Below, piece by piece: positions 1 to 5,584 of a stretch of 9,155 nt of DNA (its first letter is position 1; each line of letters starts with the position of its first letter). Under the pieces are notes generated by a model. The model saw only the letters and a list, made by a program, of their open reading frames with translations. It had not been told where the DNA came from and searched no databases. A program made the position numbers and the translations under genes. Origin of the DNA: Anaerolinea sp. (lineage in GTDB: Bacteria; Chloroflexota; Anaerolineae; Anaerolineales; Anaerolineaceae); assembly GCA_013824385.1 (NCBI GenBank), contig PNNU01000110.1, positions 1 to 9,155 of the forward strand, given 5' to 3'.

Positions 1-302
1 CTCAAGTTTTCCATTACAGAAAGATTGCGGAATACAGCACGATGCTCTGGTACATATCCAATGCCGAAATTAGCCACATCATAGGCTCGTTTTCCTTGAA
101 CCTCGCGGCCGTCAAACATCACTTTCCCTTCACGTGGAGGAGTCAGGCCTATAATGGATTTTAAGGTGGTCGTTTTACCTGCTCCATTGCGGCCTAGAAG
201 CACGGTGATGCTGTCTCGCGGCACTTCGATCGAAACGCCCTCGAGGATGTGAAATTGTCCGATAAAGGTATGGATGGATTCTAGCTTGAGGATTGGTTCC
301 AC
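1..302 (-). CDS. livF: LivF-type ABC importer ATPase, N-terminal part (cut by window edge)
   Basis: This is the first 100 residues of a cytoplasmic ATPase for a branched-chain-amino-acid-type (HAAT) importer; the C-terminal half lies past the left edge. The protein opens MEPILKLESIHTFIG. The Walker A loop GRNGAGKTT is at residues 37-45 and is followed by TLKSIIGLTPPREG. The segment GYVPEHRAVFRNLSVMENL fits the LivF-specific region after Walker A. The signature motif and Walker B are not in the window. The start is taken as GTG at 302-300, directly after the TGA of livG and in the same frame. A strong AAGGAGG (314-308) sits 5 nt upstream. An ATG at 306-304 overlaps that stop, but it is in another frame that does not encode LivF and is only 1 nt from the Shine-Dalgarno. 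Translation is probably coupled to livG. The family call is firm; the transported substrate is unknown. Confidence 0.93.
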   Translation of the reverse strand, partial: MEPILKLESIHTFIGQFHILEGVSIEVPRDSITVLLGRNGAGKTTTLKSIIGLTPPREGKVMFDGREVQGKRAYDVANFGIGYVPEHRAVFRNLSVMENL

Positions 303-1094
303 TCATGCCTCCTTTTTCTTTGTGATGTCCCCGTACAACGCTCCCAAATAAGCATCTTGTACAGATTGAGTGTTTGAAATCTCTTGAGGAGTTCCCTCAG
401 CGAGCACATTTCCCAAATGCATTACAGTTATGCGGTCTGAAATACTCATGACCATATCCATGCGGTGTTCAACCAACACGATGGTTTTTGTACCAAGTCC
501 GCGAATTTTCTTAATAATATCCAGCAAGGCTGGAACTTGTTCGCTAGACATGCCGGCTGTCGGCTCATCCATAAGGAGCAGTGACGGATCTGAAGCCAGC
601 ATGATTGCTATTTCTAATTTTCTTTTTTCACCATGTGAAAGGTTCAAAGCAAATGCCTGTTCCTTACCGTTTAATCCAACCAGGTCGATCACTTCTTCTG
701 ACTTCACCAAATACTTTTTTAAATGATTGGAGGAAGTAAAAATGCGAAGGTTGTCTTTACCCATGGCTTGAGCAGCCAGGCGTATATTTTCAAGCACGGT
801 CAGGTTCGGAAAGATATTAGTAATCTGGAAAGATCTTCCAATTCCAAGGTGAGCGATCCGATGTATTGGAAGGTGTGTTATATCACGCCCCTTGAAAATT
901 ACCTGCCCTTTAGTCGGACGGAGGACACCCGAGATCATATTGAAAAAGGTGGTTTTACCAGCTCCATTGGGGCCGATAATTGAGTGCAGGCTGTTTTCGC
1001 GGATGGATAAACTAACATCTTCAACGGCAACCAATCCACCAAATTCCTTGCGTAAACTTCTCGCTTCCAGAAGCGGTTTCTGTTCAGACTCCAT
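303..1094 (-). CDS. livG: LivG-type ABC importer ATPase
   Basis: This is the second ATPase subunit of the HAAT-type importer, expected to pair with LivF at the membrane and drive uptake. It is 263 residues from the chosen start, normal for LivG. Motifs numbered from that start: Walker A GPNGAGKT at 41-48, Q-loop Gln90 in GRSFQITNIF, signature LSHGE at 152-156, Walker B LLLMDEP with Asp176/Glu177, and H-loop His210 in LVEHRMD. The segment after Walker B (TAGMSSEQ) and the FQ-x-x-x-x-F region are typical of LivG. The ATG at 1094 is chosen because AAGGA (1106-1102) lies 7 nt upstream. The in-frame ATG at 1109, five codons earlier, has no Shine-Dalgarno and would place this one inside the coding region. 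A stable intercistronic hairpin (1122-1153 region) separates it from the binding-protein gene, which may lower ATPase expression relative to the receptor. Confidence 0.95.
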   Translation of the reverse strand: MESEQKPLLEARSLRKEFGGLVAVEDVSLSIRENSLHSIIGPNGAGKTTFFNMISGVLRPTKGQVIFKGRDITHLPIHRIAHLGIGRSFQITNIFPNLTVLENIRLAAQAMGKDNLRIFTSSNHLKKYLVKSEEVIDLVGLNGKEQAFALNLSHGEKRKLEIAIMLASDPSLLLMDEPTAGMSSEQVPALLDIIKKIRGLGTKTIVLVEHRMDMVMSISDRITVMHLGNVLAEGTPQEISNTQSVQDAYLGALYGDITKKKEA

Positions 1095-1101
1095 CTGGTT
1101 A

Positions 1102-1106
1102 TCCTT
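1102..1106 (-). promoter_or_regulatory. Shine-Dalgarno that decides the livG start
   Basis: AAGGA on the minus strand, 7 nt upstream of the ATG at 1094. It falls inside the N-terminal extension that the upstream ATG at 1109 would create, and that ATG is preceded only by an A/T-rich run. It therefore supports the shorter LivG. Confidence 0.6.
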
Positions 1107-1122
1107 CATCTAAAATAATTTT

Positions 1123-1152
1123 GTAGGTAAGGATATTTCTATCCTTACCTAC
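1123..1152 (-). promoter_or_regulatory. Intercistronic hairpin with GAAA tetraloop between livK and livG
   Basis: The arms GTAGGTAAGGATA and TATCCTTACCTAC are perfectly complementary over 13 bp. They close a 4-nt loop that reads GAAA on the minus-strand transcript, a stabilising GNRA tetraloop. The hairpin lies 25 nt after the binding-protein stop codon and about 28 nt before the livG start. The 3' flank is AAAATTATTTT, not a continuous U-run, so a classical intrinsic terminator is not clear. Partial termination or a 3'-end barrier protecting the upstream mRNA from exonucleases would explain its place between a receptor gene and ATPase genes. The pairing is read directly; the function is inferred. 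Confidence 0.75.
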
Positions 1153-1177
1153 GTAACTAACTACAAACGAGAAAAGC

Positions 1178-2515
1178 TTATTTATTCATTTCGCAGCGAG
1201 CAGCATAGTCACCCTCAAGGGTGCAGGGGATGTCTAATTCATCGAAAGCACTGACATATACGGTCTCAAAGAATTTGAAATCGTTCACACCATCACCATC
1301 GCTATCAGGATTGACATTGACCAACTTGAGAATGTTCATCGGTTGTTCGCAGACATGATCACCTGGGCGAATATGATAGGTGCCTTTAGGTCCTTCGAAA
1401 GAAAGTCCTTCAAGTGCGGGGATCAATGCATCACCAGACGCGTCACCAGCGGTCTTCTCAAGAGCAGCGGCCAAGGCAATGGCTGAGGCCATACCACCGG
1501 CAGTGAAGAGATCGGGGGGTTCATTGAAGAGTTCCATGTGGCGAGCAACAAGGTAGTCATTGACTTCGTTGGTGGGGACGGTGTAATGATACACGTTTAA
1601 TCCGACGGTGCCAACAGCGTTTCCATAAACTGCAGCGAAAGAGGCATTGTCACCAAAACCGGTTGAAACAGTCATAGCATCCAGGGTGCCCATATCGGTG
1701 AGTTGTTGGAACAGGGTCACATAACCGATACCAGACCAGGTGAGGAACAAGCATCCAGCACCGGAATCCATGGCTTGCTGAATATAAGCGGTGTAATCTG
1801 TGGTTTCTGCAGGAGCAGGGATGGGAGCAACAACTTCACCACCGTATTTTGCAACTGCAAATTCCAGAGCGGCTTCACTGCCCTGACCAAAAGCGTTGTC
1901 AATGTAAATGTGAGCGAATTTTTTGCTGACATTTTCAACAAGGTACTTGGCAATGACGAGTGTATCATCGTAGCTGGTGCGGGAGGTACGGAATACGTAG
2001 GGGTTGAAGCTTGCGCCGGTTGTGAAAGCTGAAGCGGCGGGGTCGATCATGAGAACCATTTTGTTTTCGAGTGCAACTGTGGTTAAAGCAACTGCAACCG
2101 CGGAGCTGACAGGTCCTTGCAAGATTTCAACACCGTCTTTTTCGATCAATTCACGGGCCAGGGAAACACCCTTTTCTGCGGTCAGTTCATCGTCTTTAAC
2201 GATTACTTCAACTGGACGTCCAGCAATGATAAAACGGCCTTCAGAATCCTGCTTGCCGCCGGAGGCGTATTCCAAGCCGATCTGGAAACCGCGCTGCTGC
2301 TGCAGGCTGTAGAGAGCCATGGCGCCGGATGCAGAGGTGATCTGTCCAATTTTGAGGACTTCACCAAGGGGTTCTTCTGTGGGCGCAGCGGTGGCTGCGA
2401 CTTCAGTGGGGGCGGCAGTCGGCTCTGCTGTAGGGGCAACTGTCGGTTTGGCGCAGGCGCTTAATAAAATTGCCATGATGGTCAAAATGCTGATAATAGT
2501 TGCAAGCTTTTTCAT
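1178..2515 (-). CDS. LivK-type solute-binding lipoprotein of an ABC importer
   Basis: This is a 445-residue extracytoplasmic receptor of the Peripla_BP_6 (Leu/Ile/Val-binding-like) family that would deliver a small solute to the LivG/LivF importer. The signal peptide is KK followed by a hydrophobic stretch (residues 4-18), then lipobox LSAC with the lipidated Cys21. A Pro/Thr/Ala/Glu-rich tether covers about residues 22-50. The folded domain starts at LKIGQITSASGAMALY. Typical family segments follow: LARELIEKDGVEILQGPVSS, YVFRTSRTSYDD, and KKFAHIYIDNAFGQG. Cys255, Cys389, Cys431 and Cys441 are available outside the membrane. Residues 404-412 (DSDGDGVND) resemble a calcium-binding DxDxDG loop, unusual for this family. 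AGGAG lies 6 nt before the ATG. Ligands in this family range from amino acids to amides, aromatic acids and short carboxylates. The adjacent acyl-CoA genes suggest an organic acid, which is inference. Confidence 0.93.
   Translation of the reverse strand: MKKLATIISILTIMAILLSACAKPTVAPTAEPTAAPTEVAATAAPTEEPLGEVLKIGQITSASGAMALYSLQQQRGFQIGLEYASGGKQDSEGRFIIAGRPVEVIVKDDELTAEKGVSLARELIEKDGVEILQGPVSSAVAVALTTVALENKMVLMIDPAASAFTTGASFNPYVFRTSRTSYDDTLVIAKYLVENVSKKFAHIYIDNAFGQGSEAALEFAVAKYGGEVVAPIPAPAETTDYTAYIQQAMDSGAGCLFLTWSGIGYVTLFQQLTDMGTLDAMTVSTGFGDNASFAAVYGNAVGTVGLNVYHYTVPTNEVNDYLVARHMELFNEPPDLFTAGGMASAIALAAALEKTAGDASGDALIPALEGLSFEGPKGTYHIRPGDHVCEQPMNILKLVNVNPDSDGDGVNDFKFFETVYVSAFDELDIPCTLEGDYAARCEMNK
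2366..2452 (-). repeat. Low-complexity Pro/Thr/Ala/Glu tether in the binding lipoprotein
   Basis: Residues 22-50 of the lipoprotein contain reiterated APT/AAPTE units between the lipidated Cys and the folded domain. Such tethers are common in Chloroflexota lipoproteins and are the main taxonomic clue here. The repeated codons could make this stretch variable in length between strains. Confidence 0.8.
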
Positions 2516-2533
2516 TTATCTCTCCTCTTTATA

Positions 2534-2562
2534 ATTTTAGAGCAAAATTGATTTGCAAACAA
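2534..2562 (-). promoter_or_regulatory. Weak candidate promoter for the importer genes
   Basis: On the minus strand TTGTTT (2562-2557) and TAAAAT (2539-2534) are separated by 17 nt and resemble -35 and -10 boxes (about 3/6 and 5/6 matches to the sigma-70 consensus). The predicted transcript would start right at the Shine-Dalgarno of the lipoprotein, giving a very short leader, which weakens the case. A nearby near-palindrome, gcaaaattgatttgc (2542-2556), could be an operator. Confidence 0.2.
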
Positions 2563-2585
2563 AACATTTCAGATATTGGTTAGGT

Positions 2586-2594
2586 TCACCTCCT
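2586..2594 (-). promoter_or_regulatory. Orphan full-strength Shine-Dalgarno in the 110-bp gap
   Basis: AGGAGGTGA on the minus strand matches the complement of the 16S rRNA 3' end over nine bases, yet no start codon with a real ORF lies 5-10 nt downstream. The nearest ATG (2567-2565) is about 19-21 nt away and opens only a 12-codon frame, MFCLQINFALKL, ending at 2529. The lipoprotein has its own AGGAG at 2526-2522. It could be a ribosome standby site, a leader-peptide signal, or a relic. The rest of the gap 2516-2625 shows no strong terminator. Confidence 0.4.
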
Positions 2595-2625
2595 AAAATA
2601 ATGCCAACCAGCGTGTATCGCCAAT

Positions 2626-3042
2626 TTAGACAGGAGCAAGCATGACTGCCTGCCCAGTGAGTACCTGGTTTTTATTACGATCAAAACAATTAAGCTTAAG
2701 CGTAACCAGGTGTTTATGTGGATCAAAATCTTTCACTTCGATGATTGTTTCGATCCTATCGCCACAATAGATCGGCGCGAGAAATTCATATTGTATGGTG
2801 ACACATAATGAACCTTTTCCAGGAATACGCGTATTGAGCAATCCACCGATAATACCAACCAACAACAATGGGTTGACACTGAATCTGTGCTGAAAATCTC
2901 CTGAATCTGCGGTATTGTCAATTATGTCGGGTGAGTTCTCACCGATAAGACCTGCAAACAAAGCTGATTCACCTTCAGTAATCGTTTTACTGAAAGTTTC
3001 TTGCTGCCCGCTAAAGAATTCGAAGTGTTCACTGGCGCTCAT
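2626..3042 (-). CDS. MaoC-like hotdog-fold protein with degenerate hydratase site
   Basis: This is a 138-residue single-hotdog protein aligning end to end with the MaoC/(R)-specific enoyl-CoA hydratase pattern: ITEGESALFAGLIGENSP, then LLNTRIPGKGS, VTIQYEFLAPIYCGD, and VLTGQAVML. In PhaJ-type hydratases the catalytic Asp and His lie in G-D-x-N-P-x-H. Here the same place reads GENSPDI (34-40), so Asp is Glu35 and His is Ile40. The usual HG after the hotdog helix is also missing (VNPLLLVG). Water addition by the usual mechanism is therefore doubtful, and a thioester-binding, thioesterase-like or structural role is possible. The start is the ATG at 3042, overlapping the upstream hydrolase stop as ATGA, with GAGG (3053-3050) 7 nt upstream. 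An in-frame ATG at 3057 lies further inside the hydrolase and has weaker support. The overlap implies translational coupling to the hydrolase. Confidence 0.82.
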   Translation of the reverse strand: MSASEHFEFFSGQQETFSKTITEGESALFAGLIGENSPDIIDNTADSGDFQHRFSVNPLLLVGIIGGLLNTRIPGKGSLCVTIQYEFLAPIYCGDRIETIIEVKDFDPHKHLVTLKLNCFDRNKNQVLTGQAVMLAPV

Positions 3043-3845
3043 GCCACTACCTCGCAATTCCGCAGCACAAAACCAAGAACAGCAGAGTTGAATTCACCCG
3101 GTTTTTCGAGACATACCGCATGCGCCGCATGAGGAATGATCACAAGTTCTGAATTTGGAATTTCATGAGCAATAATTTCAGAGTATTTTCTCGATTTCAA
3201 GATATCTTCTTCACCAACAATTACCAATGTTGGTGAGTTTATCTCTTTCAACTCGTCGGTAATATCCAATTTCATGAATGCAGCCATGAGTTCTGATACA
3301 GAGTCAAAATCCATCTGTTCATAGCGTTTGGCAGAGTTGACCAGCACTGTCTGGTTTTCTTTGATGTAGCGCTCTGAAAAGTTATATGGCAAGGTGACCT
3401 TAAACAAAGTGTCAGCATCACGGCTTTGCAATGCGACAACCCAGCTCTGACCAATAGACTGTAACAACGGATCAATCTGGCTCACCGACGAAGAGACGAT
3501 CAAACTGCGCACCATCGCCGCATATTTAATAGCAAAGATCATGCTGATTTCACCGCCATAAGATATGCCGGCAATGTGAGCTTTTTCGATGCCAAGCCCG
3601 CGGAGCAAACCAGCCAGATCATCAGCGTGCTGCTCCAATGAATAAGGTCCAGCCGGATGATCAGATTTCCACATCCCGCGGCAGTCATAAACCAACACTC
3701 TGAAGTGCTGTTTTAGCGCAGCCACCTGGTAACCCCAACTCGCGGTTGACATAAAAATACCATTGGATAACACAATGACATCTGCATTTTCAGGACCATG
3801 CAGTTCATAGTAGAGATTGATGTCATTTACATTTATCAATGGCAT
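3039..3845 (-). CDS. Alpha/beta hydrolase, enol-lactonase-like
   Basis: This is a 268-residue cytoplasmic alpha/beta-fold hydrolase, typical in length for 3-oxoadipate enol-lactonases, esterases and C-C bond hydrolases. The nucleophile elbow GISYGG puts Ser95 as nucleophile. Asp214 in GEEDILK and His242 in HAAHAVCLEKPGEF complete the triad. The oxyanion segment is LSNGIF (26-31), replacing the more usual HG motif; the LSN form also occurs in PcaD-like enol-lactonases. The cap region covers about residues 125-195. The gene lies 15 nt after the DUF35 gene and overlaps the hotdog gene by 4 nt. The start ATG has only a weak GGAA-type Shine-Dalgarno. The C-terminal HAAH-V-EKP-EFN motif recurs in the other hydrolase of this cluster, but size and cap differ, so they are not recent duplicates. 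The substrate is not identifiable; lactone, thioester or beta-diketone hydrolysis all fit. Confidence 0.88.
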   Translation of the reverse strand: MPLINVNDINLYYELHGPENADVIVLSNGIFMSTASWGYQVAALKQHFRVLVYDCRGMWKSDHPAGPYSLEQHADDLAGLLRGLGIEKAHIAGISYGGEISMIFAIKYAAMVRSLIVSSSVSQIDPLLQSIGQSWVVALQSRDADTLFKVTLPYNFSERYIKENQTVLVNSAKRYEQMDFDSVSELMAAFMKLDITDELKEINSPTLVIVGEEDILKSRKYSEIIAHEIPNSELVIIPHAAHAVCLEKPGEFNSAVLGFVLRNCEVVA

Positions 3846-3860
3846 TTAATCGTTCCAATC

Positions 3861-4274
3861 TTAGACGGGCTGAAAAGCCAAAAAGGATTGTCTGGCATCG
3901 CCTTCACCACGATCAACAAACAATGCTTTTAGAGGTGTTCCAACTTTTATCGTTTCGGGATGTAAAACATCTACATCTTTAATGAAGGCACTGACCAGGG
4001 GGCCTTCTTCGGTCTTGACAATGCCCACACAATACGGATTCTTACGGTCAAATCCCGCTTCAATCATGGCCGTGGGAGCGATGTAGACAATGGTATAAGC
4101 TTCGAGAGTACCTTTTCCGCTAAACTCCAACCATTCCATATCCACTGAATAGTTTTGCGGGTTCAAAGGTCGAGGAGGAAGAAAAACCGCGCCTGATTTT
4201 TTATCACGGCTGCCCAATAATTTATGTTCCTTTAAGAAGCTGCTGTAAGCTGCATGGGTAAACTCGTTTTCCAT
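3861..4274 (-). CDS. DUF35 OB-fold acyl-CoA-associated protein lacking its zinc-ribbon cysteines
   Basis: This is a 137-residue DUF35-type protein: an N-terminal rubredoxin-like ribbon (about residues 20-42) and an OB fold (about 50-130). The ribbon reads GSRDKKSGAVFLPPRPLNPQ then N. In family members the pattern is C-x2-C, PPR, C-x2-C; here all four positions are changed (Asp24, Ser27, Asn38, Asn41), while the PPRP core remains. The OB part is typical: GTLEAYTIVYIAP, then YCVGIVKTEEGP, VGTPLKALFVDRGEG, FLAFQPV. DUF35 proteins act as partners of SCP-x-type thiolases and HMG-CoA-synthase-like proteins and help bind the CoA or acyl chain. The thiolase gene ends 1 nt before this one starts, which fits a complex. 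The start ATG at 4274 is preferred because AGGAG (4287-4283) lies 8 nt upstream. The in-frame ATG at 4292 would place the Shine-Dalgarno inside the gene. Confidence 0.87.
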   Translation of the reverse strand: MENEFTHAAYSSFLKEHKLLGSRDKKSGAVFLPPRPLNPQNYSVDMEWLEFSGKGTLEAYTIVYIAPTAMIEAGFDRKNPYCVGIVKTEEGPLVSAFIKDVDVLHPETIKVGTPLKALFVDRGEGDARQSFLAFQPV

Positions 4275-4275
4275 G

Positions 4276-5541
4276 TCAGTCTCTCCTCTCAAAAATGTGA
4301 ACGACGCATGTTTGACCGGTTCCGCCTACGTTATGCGTAAGTCCGAATTTTAGCTTGCCTGGTAATTGACGCTCGCCAGCCTGTCCGCGTAACTGCTTCC
4401 AAACTTCCACCACTTGACCCACACCAGATGCGCCAACCGGATGCCCTTTGGATTTCAGGCCGCCTGATAAATTGATAGGTTTCTTGCCACTGCGTGAGGT
4501 CTCGCCAGCTTCAGCAGCCTTCCAACCTTCGCCTTTTTCAAAGAATCCGAGATCTTCTGAAGCGATGATTTCTGCGATGGTAAAACAATCATGCACTTCT
4601 GCGAAATCAATATCCTTTGGTTGAATGCCTGCCATCTCATAAGCTTTTTCGCCAGCCAGCCGTGCTGAAGGGATGGAACTAAGAACCTCACGATCGTGCA
4701 AGGCGCCATCACTCGCTTGACCAACACCAGCAATATAAATGGGATGGTCTGAGTACTTGCTGGCAAGTTCTTCACTCACCAACAGGACCAATGCAGCACC
4801 ATCTGAAACCGGAGAGCAGTCATACAAACGCATTGGCCAGGCAATGATGGGATTGGCTCGCTCATCCTTCAAGAAATCAAGTTCGTCCTTCCACTCAGGG
4901 ACGGGCAGACCCTTTTTCGCAGCACTCGCCTTACGGGCTTCCATAAGTGTCGAAATCTTGGCGCCGAATTGGGCTTTCTCATTTAGCGATCCGTTATTAT
5001 GGTTTTTGATTCCCACTTTCATGAAAGTCTCGGGGGTTGCCCCATAGGCAGCCATATAAGAGGTAGCCATGGCAGCATAGAAACCGGGGAAGGTAAACCC
5101 GGCCGGAATTTCGTACTGCGAATCGGCAGCCGTTGCCAGGGTATCGGTAACTTTTTCGGTAGCCAGATCGGTCATCTTTTCAACCCCACCAACTACAACA
5201 ATATCGCACAGACCTGAAGCAATGGCCAGGATGCCTTCTCTAAGCGCAACACCTGCACTGGCGCATGCATCTTCAATCCGAATCGCGGGGATAGGATTCA
5301 ACCCCACCCAACTGGCCATGATGGGGGCGATATGCCCCTGATTTTCAAATAAATCGCTGCTGTAATTGCCAACATATAAAGCATCAATCGTTTTTGGGTC
5401 AAAGGGTTTATCAATTGAAGCCAGCATTTCAACAAAGGCTTCAACAAATAGATCACGTGAAGATTTGCCTTTGAAGGCTCCAAATTTGCTCATCCCGGCG
5501 CCGACTAGTGCTACACCACGTGCAAGCTTACGATTTGCCAT
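4276..5541 (-). CDS. SCP-x/archaeal-type thiolase (acetyl-CoA acyltransferase family)
   Basis: This is a 421-residue thiolase-superfamily protein of the SCP-x/archaeal acetoacetyl-CoA thiolase branch, which makes or cleaves beta-ketoacyl-CoA bonds. The nucleophile is Cys93 in RIEDACASAGVAL. Further active-site motifs are HDCFTIAEI (His317), GGLKSKGHPVGASG (His367) and the C-terminal HNVGGTGQTCVVHIFE. The last replaces the CxG motif of classical bacterial thiolases, as expected for this branch. Roughly residues 195-230 look like a charged insertion, and the protein is somewhat longer than the usual ~390 residues. It is followed after 1 nt by the DUF35 gene, the usual partner arrangement. AGGAG lies 6 nt upstream of the ATG. 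It may act in a three-part complex with the KAS III-like and DUF35 proteins. Catalytic residues are intact, so this is the most likely acyl-transfer centre of the cluster. The exact acyl substrate is unknown. Confidence 0.92.
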   Translation of the reverse strand: MANRKLARGVALVGAGMSKFGAFKGKSSRDLFVEAFVEMLASIDKPFDPKTIDALYVGNYSSDLFENQGHIAPIMASWVGLNPIPAIRIEDACASAGVALREGILAIASGLCDIVVVGGVEKMTDLATEKVTDTLATAADSQYEIPAGFTFPGFYAAMATSYMAAYGATPETFMKVGIKNHNNGSLNEKAQFGAKISTLMEARKASAAKKGLPVPEWKDELDFLKDERANPIIAWPMRLYDCSPVSDGAALVLLVSEELASKYSDHPIYIAGVGQASDGALHDREVLSSIPSARLAGEKAYEMAGIQPKDIDFAEVHDCFTIAEIIASEDLGFFEKGEGWKAAEAGETSRSGKKPINLSGGLKSKGHPVGASGVGQVVEVWKQLRGQAGERQLPGKLKFGLTHNVGGTGQTCVVHIFERRD

Positions 5542-5584
5542 GCTACACTCCTATTTTTCTTTCGCCAACTGATTTTCTGAAGAC

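Noticed and set aside
304..306. ATG overlapping the livG stop as the livF start
   Set aside because: Its frame gives a non-LivF sequence and it sits only 1 nt after the Shine-Dalgarno; the GTG at 302 opens the correct frame with 5-nt spacing.
430..1113. Plus-strand ORFs of 73-98 codons opposite livG
   Set aside because: They lie antisense to a strongly supported ABC ATPase with all motifs, have no Shine-Dalgarno context or recognisable domains, and are explained as shadow frames.
1111..1152. Hairpin at 1123-1152 as a rho-independent terminator ending the operon
   Set aside because: The stem is strong, but the downstream minus-strand sequence is AAAATTATTTT rather than an immediate U-run, and livG follows closely in the same direction. 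Partial termination cannot be excluded.
2528..2533. TATAAA on the minus strand just before the lipoprotein Shine-Dalgarno, as a -10 box
   Set aside because: Transcription would begin inside or past the AGGAG, leaving the gene without its ribosome-binding site.
1703..2534. Several overlapping plus- and minus-frame ORFs across the lipoprotein gene
   Set aside because: Their composition is biased by the low-complexity tether and by the complement of a real gene; none shows a domain or a plausible start.
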